DNA from: Candidatus Nitrosocosmicus oleophilus
GTDB lineage: Archaea; Thermoproteota; Nitrososphaeria; Nitrososphaerales; Nitrososphaeraceae
NCBI RefSeq assembly: GCF_000802205.1
Contig: NZ_CP012850.1
Span: 2,356,001 to 2,420,000, forward strand
DNA: 64,000 nucleotides
Direction: 5' to 3'
Positions 10,101-19,450 of this stretch are shown here, one piece after another. Numbering within the stretch: position 1 is the first letter of the stretch; each line of letters starts with the position of its first letter. The translations under genes were made by a program, and so were the position numbers. Under the pieces are notes generated by a model that was given only the letters and a program-made list of their open reading frames with translations, ran no database searches and was not told the DNA's origin.

Positions 10101-10775
10101 TTGAGACAAAATCTTTGGGATAATAAGGGGATAGCCTTAAATAGACAAATAAGAAGATCTCAGGTCGTTAAGAAGAGTTTAGATCGAAATAGTACAATGT
10201 TATTGGATATAGGGTGTGCAGAAGGTTTCACAACTAATTTTATTAAAAATATTGCCGAAACTGTTATTGGATTGGAATTAAACTTTGAATATTTAAAAAT
10301 TGCCATCAAAAAGGTCACAACGGTGCATTTCCTAAATGCATCAATTGAATTCTTACCCTTTAGAGAAAAAACCTTCGATGCTGTTACTATTTTGGAAGTA
10401 TTAGAGCACTTACCCACACAGTTACAGGTTGATGGGCTTCGAGAAGCAAGTCGGGTGTTGCAATCGACGGGTACTTTGATAATTTCCGTCCCGTACAAAG
10501 AACAAAGAACTTTTACTACGTGTATACATTGCAATAAGGATACTCCGTTGTATGGACACTTGCACTCCTTGGATGAGGACATGATAGGTTCAATTTTACC
10601 TAATAGACTATTTGAACCTGTTAAGAAATACTATTTGCCACATTTAGAAATGATATCCTGTTTGAATATTTTTCGTTTTCTACCCCTTTCGGCATGGTTG
10701 AAAATCAACAATATTCTAGGGAAATTTAATGTTATGAGAGGCTATTGGATAGTTTTGAAATATATTAAAATTTAA
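10101..10775 (+). CDS. Class I SAM-dependent methyltransferase
   Basis: The 224-residue protein carries the SAM-binding motif I 'LLDIGCAEGFTT' near residues 34-45, the acidic end of strand 2 in 'VIGLELN', and a motif-IV-like 'FDAVTILEVLEHL', matching Methyltransf_11-type enzymes. A CxxC pair in 'TCIHCNKDTPLYGHLHSLDE' follows the catalytic core and resembles a family of methyltransferases found in polysaccharide clusters, where the Cys/His residues may bind zinc. The TTG start is chosen because a TATA box sits 27 bases upstream and no ATG precedes motif I at a suitable distance. It likely methylates a sugar or lipid-linked glycan, judging by the glycosyltransferases and flippase around it. Target is not known. 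Confidence 0.88.
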   Translation: MRQNLWDNKGIALNRQIRRSQVVKKSLDRNSTMLLDIGCAEGFTTNFIKNIAETVIGLELNFEYLKIAIKKVTTVHFLNASIEFLPFREKTFDAVTILEVLEHLPTQLQVDGLREASRVLQSTGTLIISVPYKEQRTFTTCIHCNKDTPLYGHLHSLDEDMIGSILPNRLFEPVKKYYLPHLEMISCLNIFRFLPLSAWLKINNILGKFNVMRGYWIVLKYIKI

Positions 10776-11124
10776 ATACTGAATTTATTATTAATTAAAT
10801 GTAACTAAATAGTAGATTATTCCCTCATTGAATTTAAGCCCTTATTGAGAGATGGATATAGAGATCAATTATGCATAAAAAGAGTTCTACACTTTGAAAG
10901 GATCAAAGATGGGATTGGTGCAATTTGATTATTTTATCATTGATTGTAGAAGATCAGATAGATTGACATTACCATTAAATAGGAAAAATGAATGACCTAG
11001 TTTGGTCATATTTTCTCCTAGTTTAGATTGGATAATTGATCGCTAAAAAAAATTAAATTACATTGCTTTATTAGTGGACAGAGAACAAGATAGATAATCT
11101 ATATTTTTAATAGTTGATGATAAA
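10776..11124. other. Intergenic, no gene seen
   Basis: About 350 AT-rich bases lie between the methyltransferase and the flippase genes on the same strand. No open frame, repeat or RNA structure was recognised. TATA-like sequence near 11,095-11,110 may serve the flippase. Confidence 0.55.
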
Positions 11125-12639
11125 ATGAGCGAAATAAATAAAAAGAATGTAGGAACCGGAGCAGCATACCTCTACATAGAAGCACTTAGTTTGATGTTTT
11201 CCGGATATATTTATTGGTTAATATTATCAAGAATCGCAACTCCTTCGGAAATTGGAATTTCTTCTACAACTATATCTATAGCTTTAATTTTCATGACAAT
11301 AGCGTCTTTTGGGATTTCGAATGGAATCCAAAGTTATCTTGGAAGATCTTTACTTAACAAAAATTCAGAAGAAATGAGGCAGGTTATTAATTCGTCAATT
11401 CTCATGCTTAGTATTGGAGTTATCGCTTCGGGCATCTTTATGATTTCTTATTCTGGTTGGATATATGGATCGTTTAAGGTAGATTTTGTATTAAGCATAA
11501 TATCAGTTTTAATCATGGGGTTTTCTACATATGCAGGGCTCCTACGTGCTATTATTATTCCATCACTAAAAACAAGAGTAATAACAATTTCCTCAGTCTT
11601 GGCTACGATTGCGAAAATTTTAGTAGCAGTAATATTAGTAATGTTAGACTGGGGTGTAATCGGGATCTTAATAGGTTACATGATGTATCCAATTACCTCT
11701 ATCTTCATACTGGCCTTCGCAGCTAAAAGAATACTTTATAGCGATCTAGATTTGAAATCTTGCAAAGAATATCTAAAAATAGGCAGTATATTTCAGATCC
11801 GTAATATTCTAAATTCAAGTCTTGCATTCTGGATCCCAAATATTGTAAATATCATTGGTTCTCAACTAGGAACAGTCACAGTATTCGTATCCAACGGTGC
11901 TGCTGATGCGGGAATTTACTTCATTGCTTTTTCGATCGTGACAGGTATCTCTATCATTCTATCAGTTTTCTCGACAATAGCTTATCCTACTTTGAGCACA
12001 ATGAATGATGGGAGAAAACGCGCGGTTTGGAGACTCATTAAAATTTCACTTTTGATTACCATCCCTATTTCAAACATTCTGCTATACTATACCAATGAAA
12101 TCATGACTCTATTCGGAAGCTCCTATTCAGCGGGTTCATCAAACCTAGCTATTTTATTGCTGTCCATCTTGCCAACGGCTTTAATTACTGGGGTAAGTGT
12201 TTTATCATACTCATACAATAACAACCGAAACGTTCTATACCTAGGACTCTTTACAAGTTTCCCAAGAACCCTTTTTTATTTGATTTTAGTTCCGATTTGG
12301 GGTGGAGATGGAGCAGCAATTACATACTTTGCTGGTTCTCTGATAGGATGCGTTGCTTCCCTTTTGATTGCTAAGAAAATGGGTCTAAAGTTTAACTGGA
12401 CAATGATCGGAACAATATGTTTTGTTCCCCTATTAATAGCATTACCTTTTAAATTATTTGATATCAATTACGGTATTAGTATCATTGTTAGTATTATAAT
12501 TTCGTATTTGATCTTATTAAGATTAAAAATCATTGAACTGGAAGATATTCAAGACATCCTGAGAATACTCCCTAATTTCATTGTAGAGCCATTCGTAAGG
12601 CTTGTTAAAAATGTAACTAGTAGGATAAGAAGGTTTTGA
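11125..12639 (+). CDS. Polysaccharide flippase (Wzx/MATE-like, MOP superfamily)
   Basis: A 504-residue integral membrane protein with about 12-14 helices. The opening 'KKNVGTGAAYLYIEALSLMFSGYIYWLILSR' pattern, amphipathic start then helix 1 ending in an Arg, and the second-helix 'IGISSTTISIALIF' are characteristic of Wzx-type flippases (Polysacc_synt family). Gly/Ser-rich helix breaks and 'LFGSSYSAGSSNLAILLLSILPTA' in the second half fit the same family. It would move a lipid-linked oligosaccharide from the inner to the outer face of the membrane, which fits the glycosyltransferases upstream. It ends in a short basic tail. The carried glycan is unknown. Confidence 0.88.
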   Translation: MSEINKKNVGTGAAYLYIEALSLMFSGYIYWLILSRIATPSEIGISSTTISIALIFMTIASFGISNGIQSYLGRSLLNKNSEEMRQVINSSILMLSIGVIASGIFMISYSGWIYGSFKVDFVLSIISVLIMGFSTYAGLLRAIIIPSLKTRVITISSVLATIAKILVAVILVMLDWGVIGILIGYMMYPITSIFILAFAAKRILYSDLDLKSCKEYLKIGSIFQIRNILNSSLAFWIPNIVNIIGSQLGTVTVFVSNGAADAGIYFIAFSIVTGISIILSVFSTIAYPTLSTMNDGRKRAVWRLIKISLLITIPISNILLYYTNEIMTLFGSSYSAGSSNLAILLLSILPTALITGVSVLSYSYNNNRNVLYLGLFTSFPRTLFYLILVPIWGGDGAAITYFAGSLIGCVASLLIAKKMGLKFNWTMIGTICFVPLLIALPFKLFDINYGISIIVSIIISYLILLRLKIIELEDIQDILRILPNFIVEPFVRLVKNVTSRIRRF

Positions 12640-12731
12640 AAGTTCTTTCGACATAGTCCTCAGAATTTGCACAAAATATGAAGTATATTGAATTTTATAT
12701 CATTTAATCATCATAAACAGAAATTTCTTGA

Positions 12732-12780
12732 TCCCTGTGTAGTTTTATAAGCTCGTTGTAAGGGTTCAATACCCCACGGA
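12732..12780 (+). other. tRNA-like fragment (possible remnant or attachment site)
   Basis: The stretch ends with a good T-arm (gggttcaataccc) followed by ccacgga, and begins with tccctgtgtag, which partly pairs with that end and is followed by tagttttataagctc, like the position 8-9 and D-arm region. There is no anticodon arm between them, so this is not a working tRNA gene. It may be a decayed tRNA or the kind of tRNA end left by an integrated element; chance resemblance is also possible. Confidence 0.25.
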
Positions 12781-12792
12781 ATTCTGCATTCC

Positions 12793-13911
12793 CTATTCAC
12801 CTAATCTTATAGATTGGATCATTGTAATTATCTGAGGCATGAACGCATCAAATTTTTCATACGAATTTGCAAAATAGGTATAAACAAATAATGAATTGTC
12901 TACAAACTTCCACAACTGCAGCCCTTTAAAGTATTGAGTTCCATTTTCATACGTAAATAAAATCATTGGTGTAGGATATCCCAATAAATTCGTTGTTGTA
13001 GAATTAATCACGCTGAAATTATGTAATGTTTGATTTAGAGAGATCATATGGTCGACGACAAAATCGTTATATGAGCTGTTAGAAAGCGGTATTCTAGAGG
13101 CAGTAATAGCAATTCCATCATCTTTGGAAGAAAATATCAAGCCGTCATTCGCTTCGATTTTTTTTAAGTTTGCAGGGTATTTTAGTGATAGGCTTAACTT
13201 CTGATTCTCATAATTTGACAATATGGTCTTTTTGGCTTGCTGAGTTTGTGATTTGTTGCCTTGTGAATCATTCAAGTGGTGTGATTGATTCAAGTTTTCT
13301 AAATATCGTACGGGTTCAAAAATATTTACAAACGAGGGCATTTGAAGTGATGAGTACATGTGTGAAGCCAACGGGAAAAAACGATCGAATAAATTTTCTT
13401 CAGAGTAATATGTAAAAACTATTGTTCTATCGTCATATATTTTGATGAATAAAAGAATCTTGTATGAATTATTTTCCTCTCCGTACCTAAATAATAATGT
13501 CTGTGTGGCTAAATTAGATGAGTCCTCAGACAGGTCAGTATTTAAGATTTGAACATTAGGAAACTTGGTTTGAATAGAAGAGATCATGTTCATTGTAATT
13601 TCATCTAATGATTCGTTTATACTGGGCTTATTTTGAATTATTACGCCGGTATTCGTAATAGGCGATTGGAAAGAAATTTCATTTGAATTACTTTGTGTCA
13701 TTATTGTCCAAAATGAAGGATACTGAATCTTAATCATCTCATATGGATCATAGTAATTAAGAAATTTAGTACTTAAATTTACTTCGTTCTCAAAAGAAAG
13801 AGCATCTTGATATTGAGATGGAAGATTCAGTCCGAAGTATAATAAAAATAGGAGTGAAAATGTTATCAAAGTCAATTGAATCTTGCTTGACTGCATTACA
13901 GAATTAGGCAT
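12793..13911 (-). CDS. Secreted or anchored protein with two PsbP-like domains
   Basis: The 372-residue protein has an N-terminal hydrophobic segment (about residues 12-30) that serves as signal or anchor. Two similar domains follow, about 52-195 ('YDPYEMIKIQYPSFWTI', ending 'DRFFPLASHMYSSLQMP') and 230-371 ('YENQKLSLSLKYPANLKKIE', ending 'DAFMPQIITMIQSIRL'). The pattern of a short-hydrophilic 'I-x-YPxxW' start and an 'F-x-x-F-x-x-M-x-x-S' end is that of PsbP-like proteins, which are numerous in ammonia-oxidising archaea despite their name from photosystem II. The role there is not established. Several N-x-S/T sites support an outside location. Neighbours give no functional clue. Confidence 0.78.
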   Translation of the reverse strand: MPNSVMQSSKIQLTLITFSLLFLLYFGLNLPSQYQDALSFENEVNLSTKFLNYYDPYEMIKIQYPSFWTIMTQSNSNEISFQSPITNTGVIIQNKPSINESLDEITMNMISSIQTKFPNVQILNTDLSEDSSNLATQTLLFRYGEENNSYKILLFIKIYDDRTIVFTYYSEENLFDRFFPLASHMYSSLQMPSFVNIFEPVRYLENLNQSHHLNDSQGNKSQTQQAKKTILSNYENQKLSLSLKYPANLKKIEANDGLIFSSKDDGIAITASRIPLSNSSYNDFVVDHMISLNQTLHNFSVINSTTTNLLGYPTPMILFTYENGTQYFKGLQLWKFVDNSLFVYTYFANSYEKFDAFMPQIITMIQSIRLGE

Positions 13912-14337
13912 ATTGCATTATATTAATATTAGTCATGAATGCGATCGCTCAGATTACTCCGCCATTTTATTACTGACTATAAGTACGATAGGTTCTTTAA
14001 TACCAAGCTAAACATAAAAGGGCTAAGAGCGAGATTGAAAAACAATTATTGAATCCAAAATTATCCACTAGATTCAAGAAATATGAATATTTCTCTAAAT
14101 TTAAATTTGAATTAGAACTATCAAAGTTGAAATTCAATATTTTATATTTGATTTGAACAATAACATTTATTTGACAATTCAGGTCTTAAAATTTGGATTT
14201 ATTCGCTGTCTTCCAAAAGTGAACGTCATAAGTATCAAGGCACATAACTAGGAAGTGCATCGTAAAACCATGGAAAGATCAGATTAGTTCCAAGGTAAGA
14301 TATTAATTTAAACATATTAAAAAAGTTCAAAAAATGA
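13912..14337. other. Intergenic, no gene seen
   Basis: About 425 AT-rich bases between two minus-strand genes for exported proteins. A small open frame that overlaps the end of the sugar dehydrogenase on the same strand is judged a shadow. No repeat or RNA fold was recognised. Confidence 0.55.
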
Positions 14338-15663
14338 TCATTTGGGGTATAGTTTAAAGATCCTATGTACAGGAGGATTATCATCAATTTTACCATAGCC
14401 ATAATCGACGACGTATAATAATCCATCCGGGCCTGTTTTGACATCTGTAATTCTTCCAAAACCAGTTCCAAAAACTATTGGGGACTGTTCGAGATTATTA
14501 TCCGCTACTAGATCTTGAAGCCCAGGTATATCATCGAAATTCAAACCTGTCCTAGTTTTATTTACCATCAAATGATACAGATTTCCGTTATTAAAGTCAC
14601 CAACAAATAAATTATTAAGATATTTCGTTCCAAGTTTAGAAGATTTCATGAAATCTATGCCAGTAATACCTACGGGGATCTTCCAACTAAATACAGGATC
14701 GATATATTTGGCTCCGTGTAACTGAGTCAAATTCGCCAACGTTGAGTTGGTTCTTGATATTGGTCCATGCACAATTTTCCACCCGCCGTTGAAACCCGGA
14801 TTTAAAATGTTTATCTCATCATATGATTCAGGGCCATTTTCTGATTCCCACAATTTGCCTGTAATTGGATCAAAGCTTATTCCGAAGCTATTCCGGATCC
14901 CATACCCAAAGTATTTACCTAAAGGGTCGCCAGTGTTATTGGAAAAAAAAGGATTATCGATTGGTTGTGAACCATCACTCCCATTAAGTCTTAATATCAC
15001 ACCTGTATCATCGGGAGCTGTTCCATTTTTGATATTTTGGAGTATCCCATTATGTCGATAATCTCCAATATGTTCATAATCGCCTATTGTAACATACAAG
15101 AATCCATCAGGACCCATTGCCAACTCACCTCCGTTATGGTGTGGGCCAGGAGGTAGTGGCAAATTCAAGATGAGATGCGGATTAATAAGTCTACTGCCGT
15201 TCCAATCATATTTGTATAATCTGTTATGAGTCAGGTTCCCGTCATGAATTTCTGTAAAATATAAATAAACACTCGTTCCTAATTCATTGTAAATGGTTTG
15301 ATTAATGCTATCAATTGAGAATGGATCCTTTTCTATGGCTATGCCTAATAACCCCCTTTCAACTTCCCCACTAACATTTAGATTAAGCACCGGATTAGGT
15401 TGCAGTATCTCATTTGAAATTAGATAAATTTCTCCAGATGTTTTACCTAAAGCAAGTATATTATTCCTATCTAAAAAATCTATATTTGAAATTGAATCTG
15501 GCAATCCTTTACCTATTTCCTTTACACCTATGGAAGAATCGTTAACGGTGGGCAGTTTTTCTAAATTAAGTGTTGCATATACAAAATTTTGAGAGAAAAT
15601 CATGACAACACATAATAATGCTGAATATAGAAACCCTATTAAGAGAACGATATTATAATTCAT
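14338..15663 (-). CDS. PQQ-type aldose sugar dehydrogenase (glucose/sorbosone dehydrogenase family), exported
   Basis: The 441-residue protein starts with a signal peptide (hydrophobic about 4-26). The rest is a six-bladed propeller of the GSDH/Asd family: 'RGLLGIAIEKDP', 'HHNGGELAMGPDGFLYVTIGD' with the His that acts as base in soluble glucose dehydrogenase, 'GKYFGYGIRNSFGISFDP', 'WESENGPESYDEINI' and the late 'TDVKTGPDGLLYVVDYG'. Known members oxidise aldose sugars using pyrroloquinoline quinone and calcium outside the cytoplasm. No PQQ biosynthesis genes are present in this window, so cofactor supply is an open question; some family members may bind none. Its position among surface-glycan genes suggests action on exported or environmental sugars, which is inference. 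Confidence 0.88.
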   Translation of the reverse strand: MNYNIVLLIGFLYSALLCVVMIFSQNFVYATLNLEKLPTVNDSSIGVKEIGKGLPDSISNIDFLDRNNILALGKTSGEIYLISNEILQPNPVLNLNVSGEVERGLLGIAIEKDPFSIDSINQTIYNELGTSVYLYFTEIHDGNLTHNRLYKYDWNGSRLINPHLILNLPLPPGPHHNGGELAMGPDGFLYVTIGDYEHIGDYRHNGILQNIKNGTAPDDTGVILRLNGSDGSQPIDNPFFSNNTGDPLGKYFGYGIRNSFGISFDPITGKLWESENGPESYDEINILNPGFNGGWKIVHGPISRTNSTLANLTQLHGAKYIDPVFSWKIPVGITGIDFMKSSKLGTKYLNNLFVGDFNNGNLYHLMVNKTRTGLNFDDIPGLQDLVADNNLEQSPIVFGTGFGRITDVKTGPDGLLYVVDYGYGKIDDNPPVHRIFKLYPK

Positions 15664-16202
15664 TTCCTAGTTTTTGTAACAATTTCTACAATATAAGCTT
15701 AGCCAAAGGTGAATGCATCACGACATTGCAAAGGGATCATCCACCACTTTGATGCCAATTTTATCTGATAATCATCAATCATTTAACTTGATTTTTATAT
15801 TGACAGGATATTTAGATACTGATTAAATGAGTTAGGACTTGCAAATATACTGGGGAAGTAATCTTGTATTCCACTCAAATTAATCGCATTAGAAAAATTA
15901 AATGATTTATCAATAACATGCAGTTGCTTCAAATGTAATTCGATTGGCTAGGCCTATACGCACTTTAAAGAACATATTTCTATGTTTTGTTTACTATTGA
16001 GGGTGAGCACGGAACCAACTGTTCCTTCAATATTGACGCCATTTGCTTTTCGGATCTTAGGATGGGAGTAATGTAATATTCTGAATGTTGCAGCTTTTCA
16101 GTTCGACTCCTAATCCATCGACTTTGAAAGGGATCCATTAAGAATGATCAATTGATGGTTTGAAACTAGATCTATAAAACTATTCTTTTCATGCAAAAAT
16201 CC
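15664..16202. other. Intergenic, no gene seen
   Basis: About 540 bases lacking any convincing open frame. A short stretch near 16,100 (cagttcgactcctaatcc) resembles a tRNA T-arm but has no pairing partners, so it is not called. No repeats were noticed. Confidence 0.55.
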
Positions 16203-17321
16203 TTAAGGTCTAGACATTTCATTTAGGCTGATCAATATGCTACTTTTACTTGGAAATTCAATATCATCTGTAGAGTTATTTTGAATGGCTATATCTGTAA
16301 TAGGATTTGTTTCATCTGAAGCAACATTTACATGATATAAACAGAGTTCTCCAAGAGTAGACAATGGATCTACTAATTCCAAATCAGCTGGGTTTAGGTT
16401 TGGGACTTGACCAACGAGGACATTTAAATCAGTAGAACCATCACCATCACAGGGAAGATTCATAGCTACGTGGCCACTCAGGATTTTGTATGGGGAGCTA
16501 TCATATATTTGAATATATTCGCCTCCGGGAATAGTTTTACCATCAAGTAAAATAGTTTGACTGTCCTGGGTTGTATATGATTTACCCACAGAATTATTTG
16601 GTTGCTCAGTAGTAAAACTAAAGAAATCCAGATCTTTAATTCTACCATAGTCTAGTCCTACCATGCCATCAGAAAGAAAATCCTCGGTGACGGGAATTGA
16701 ATAGTAAGTTGTACCATTAATTATCAAATCCAAAGATGAATCATGATTTACTAGAGACATATTAAACAAAGTTCCTGGTTTCCAATTCAGATCTGTTTTT
16801 ATTCCTGGCCATTGAGGGTATGAGGTCAAGATACCGTTAGTGACATTATAGAAAATCCCGTAAATAGCATCATCAAAAAGATTGATGCCAGCATATTTGT
16901 AATTATTAGAATCGAGGAAAGAATGCACTATTGCAACATAATTTGGAACTACCATGTTCAGATCGTTAATCCTAAAAGAGGTTGACAGATTCTCTATGGT
17001 ATTATTGATGGCCGGATCCAATATTATGTTACTTACTAGCACTTTGCCACTACCGTCCGAGCCCCCATGAAAACCTCTTTCATCCGAAGTCCAATGCCCA
17101 GAAATATTTACCCATTGAATTGGAATATTATTTGATTGACTCTCATTTACAGATAAGTTTGATTCAGCACTGGGTGGTGTAATTGTTTGATTAGCATTTT
17201 CGTTTGCGACCAATTGGTTAAAGAGGCTCTGTCCGAAGATTGTTTGATCAAGAGTAGATATATTCAAAATTATTGTTAACATTACTAACGAAAATGTTAC
17301 CCAATAGTACTTTGATTTCAT
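16203..17321 (-). CDS. Secreted protein with laminin-G/concanavalin-like domain
   Basis: The start is set at 17321, where MKSKYYWVTF leads straight into a signal peptide; an upstream ATG at 17345 would add eight residues before it. The mature part has a Thr/Ser/Asn-rich linker, then a laminin-G-like domain (about residues 68-237 from the chosen start) with 'NISGHWTSDERGFHGGSDG', 'NYVAIVHSFLDSNNYKYAG', 'WPGIKTDLNWKPG' and 'INGTTYYSIP'. The same motifs occur in the outer part of the giant membrane protein at 2,485-7,089. The C-terminal about 110 residues form a separate region with two Cys residues. Domains of this type often bind or cleave carbohydrates; no catalytic residues were recognised, so a glycan-binding role is only inferred. 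Confidence 0.8.
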   Translation of the reverse strand: MKSKYYWVTFSLVMLTIILNISTLDQTIFGQSLFNQLVANENANQTITPPSAESNLSVNESQSNNIPIQWVNISGHWTSDERGFHGGSDGSGKVLVSNIILDPAINNTIENLSTSFRINDLNMVVPNYVAIVHSFLDSNNYKYAGINLFDDAIYGIFYNVTNGILTSYPQWPGIKTDLNWKPGTLFNMSLVNHDSSLDLIINGTTYYSIPVTEDFLSDGMVGLDYGRIKDLDFFSFTTEQPNNSVGKSYTTQDSQTILLDGKTIPGGEYIQIYDSSPYKILSGHVAMNLPCDGDGSTDLNVLVGQVPNLNPADLELVDPLSTLGELCLYHVNVASDETNPITDIAIQNNSTDDIEFPSKSSILISLNEMSRP

Positions 17322-17629
17322 ATTGAATTCATGATCATCAGTCAATAAAAAGATATTGAAAATCTTGATAAATACATATTAAAAATAGTAACGTAACTAA
17401 AAGTATACAAAGTTTCTTCTGTTAAGCGAATTTTAATAAAATGTTCTTAAAAAGTTATGCCATTTTAAATGTATTTGAACGTCTTTTAAAAGATGCGCCA
17501 AATCGAATTTGGATTAACCCATGTATTTATCCAAAATGGAAACACTATTTCCTTGGATGAAATTAGCATTTGTATACCTTTCCCTAAGGCATTCTGTCCT
17601 CGTGTAGGATTACCACTTCTGGAATTAGA

Positions 17630-18016
17630 TCATTTTTTACGATAGGCTATACGGTAATACTTTCTTACGTGAGGTCTGTACATATAGTAAATGATAATAG
17701 CGTTGTAGAGTACCCCAAATATAGAAATAAACTGCCCGTTTACGACATTTAGCAAATACCCGGCTGCTCCAAATCCTGACAAAACCAACAAAAGTTTCCA
17801 TGACCAGTTCCTACCCATATAAAGTCCATATGCAGTTAACAACGATGCTACTCCCAAAATCAACAAAAATGCTGGCCCCATAAGATATACCCCGCCTAAC
17901 GGTAGCAATAGATTAAATGCATAAGCAGACATCATTATAAGAAGTATACCACTAATTGTCGTAAGTATAGTGATTATCAAAATTCCTCGAGGAAGCTTTT
18001 TGTTTATTTTTTCCAC
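17630..18016 (-). CDS. Small four-helix membrane protein
   Basis: The 128-residue protein begins with a charged stretch and then has four closely spaced hydrophobic helices (about 12-32, 38-62, 70-88 and 93-113), ending in a Tyr/Arg/Lys-rich tail. The pattern resembles small uncharacterised integral membrane proteins common in archaea. It is divergent from the SIMPL gene, 111 bases away, so the two may share a promoter region. No function can be read. Confidence 0.75.
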   Translation of the reverse strand: MEKINKKLPRGILIITILTTISGILLIMMSAYAFNLLLPLGGVYLMGPAFLLILGVASLLTAYGLYMGRNWSWKLLLVLSGFGAAGYLLNVVNGQFISIFGVLYNAIIIYYMYRPHVRKYYRIAYRKK

Positions 18017-18097
18017 TTTTTTATCTAAAAGTTGTGGGAATATAACTTTTAACTAGCGATTTAGAAATTTTATAACTGATCGATTTCAACAAAAAAT

Positions 18098-18106
18098 CTT
18101 AAATAA
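18098..18106 (+). promoter_or_regulatory. TATA box of the SIMPL gene
   Basis: The sequence cttaaataa is centred 26 bases before the ATG at 18128, the usual archaeal TATA to transcription-start distance. The transcript should begin at or beside the start codon, so it is leaderless. Confidence 0.6.
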
Positions 18107-18127
18107 GAATATTATCACAATTTTTTT

Positions 18128-18892
18128 ATGGTTTTTAATAGAAAATTATACCTAGCTCTATCTTTTCTTATTGTGCTTCCGCTCACTGTCATTACCTCAA
18201 ACGTCGCTATAGTTGATGCACAGAGTTTTGTCATCCCAGAAGAAAAGCCTACAATTTCCACAACTGGAAGTGCAGAAAAAGAAATTCCCTCCGATGAATC
18301 TCGAATATCTTTGGCGGTTGAAAATACGAATGCAAATCCCAATACTGCTAGAAAAAATAATGCTGACAAGATGAATGCAATAATTAATATCTTAAAACAG
18401 TCGGGACTTTCAGATGAAAACATTACCACTTCAAACTATCAAATAACGCCAAATTATGACTATGAAAATAGTAATTATGACAAAATAATTTCTTATACGG
18501 CTCTAAATAAAATAGAACTCAAGACTTCTGCAAATGCAAATATTTCCAAATTCATTGACCTTGCTGTTAATAATGGGGCTAATAGGGTTGAGAACATCGA
18601 CTTTGTAATTTCAAAGAAAACTCTGGATGAGAACAGTATGGAGTTGCTCAAGGATGCTTTTAGAAATGCCAAACTTAAGGCTGAAATTTTGGCTACAGAA
18701 GGTAATTTTACAATAACAGGTGTAAAAAAAATTGATACTAGTTCTGAAGGAGGTTATACCCCACCAGTCTATTTCTACAATAATTATGCCGGAGATACTG
18801 CAGAAAAAATGCCATCTCCTTCTACTCAAATAATGCCTCAAAAAAACAAGATTACAATAACCCTGCCTGTAGTTTTTTATATAGGTAACTAG
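18128..18892 (+). CDS. SIMPL domain (DUF541) exported protein
   Basis: The 254-residue product has a signal peptide (hydrophobic about 7-28). The body follows the SIMPL/DUF541 pattern: 'ISTTGSAEKEIPSDESRISLAVENT' at the start, a helical segment 'NADKMNAIINILKQSGLSDENITTSNYQITPNYDY', then 'NGANRVENIDFVIS' and 'AFRNAKLKAEILATEGN', ending with a beta-rich tail. The family is widespread, forms assemblies outside the cytoplasmic membrane in some bacteria, and has no settled activity. Nothing is missing compared with a normal-length member. Leaderless start supported by the TATA box 26 bases upstream. Confidence 0.9.
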   Translation: MVFNRKLYLALSFLIVLPLTVITSNVAIVDAQSFVIPEEKPTISTTGSAEKEIPSDESRISLAVENTNANPNTARKNNADKMNAIINILKQSGLSDENITTSNYQITPNYDYENSNYDKIISYTALNKIELKTSANANISKFIDLAVNNGANRVENIDFVISKKTLDENSMELLKDAFRNAKLKAEILATEGNFTITGVKKIDTSSEGGYTPPVYFYNNYAGDTAEKMPSPSTQIMPQKNKITITLPVVFYIGN

Positions 18893-19450
18893 ACCCAATA
18901 GTCAATACATCATTCTTTATCTTTGTGGCATAGTTCGCTTAATCTACTGGATATGTGAAGTATTCAGACTGCAATAATATTTCATTACTATTTAATGGCA
19001 ATGTCATGGTAATAGAATAGTAGCAGAAAATTTAGTGTAAAATATGATTATGAACTAAATACAAATAATATACAACTCTCCTTTTTTGAAAACATGTACA
19101 GATATGATAAAAAGTGCACAAATAAGAATTTCTTATCCAAAGTCAAAAAAAGAATATCAAATGTATAGCAAAATTCAATGGTATTGATTCTATTTAGATT
19201 CTTCATAGGCATATATCAAGAGATGAGACATGCATTTTGTTTAGATGTAGACAAGATTATTTCTCATACAAATAAGGACATGGTAAAAGTACCAGTAATT
19301 GCCAAAAAAAGGACTATAAAATGTCCTAATTTAGGAGAAAATACCATATCCATTAAGCACTAGATGACCGGTTGTTTCTTACCTAGTAGGGAATAGGTCT
19401 GGATTAACAAATATTAAATAATTGGATCATATTGTTTCCCATAGTGAATA
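18893..19450. other. Intergenic; TATA box for the Trm112-like gene near its end
   Basis: No gene is called in these 560 bases. A 61-codon frame at 19,178-19,363 has no recognisable features and is left out. The sequence atattaaata at 19,411-19,420 lies about 35 bases before the next start codon and is a plausible TATA box for it. Confidence 0.5.

Noticed and set aside
14235-14471. Minus-strand 78-codon frame
   Set aside because: It overlaps the end of the sugar dehydrogenase in another frame and has no gene-like features.
16100-16125. tRNA T-arm-like sequence
   Set aside because: No acceptor or D-arm partners could be paired.
19178-19363. 61-codon plus-strand frame
   Set aside because: No family, signal or promoter evidence; mixed composition.
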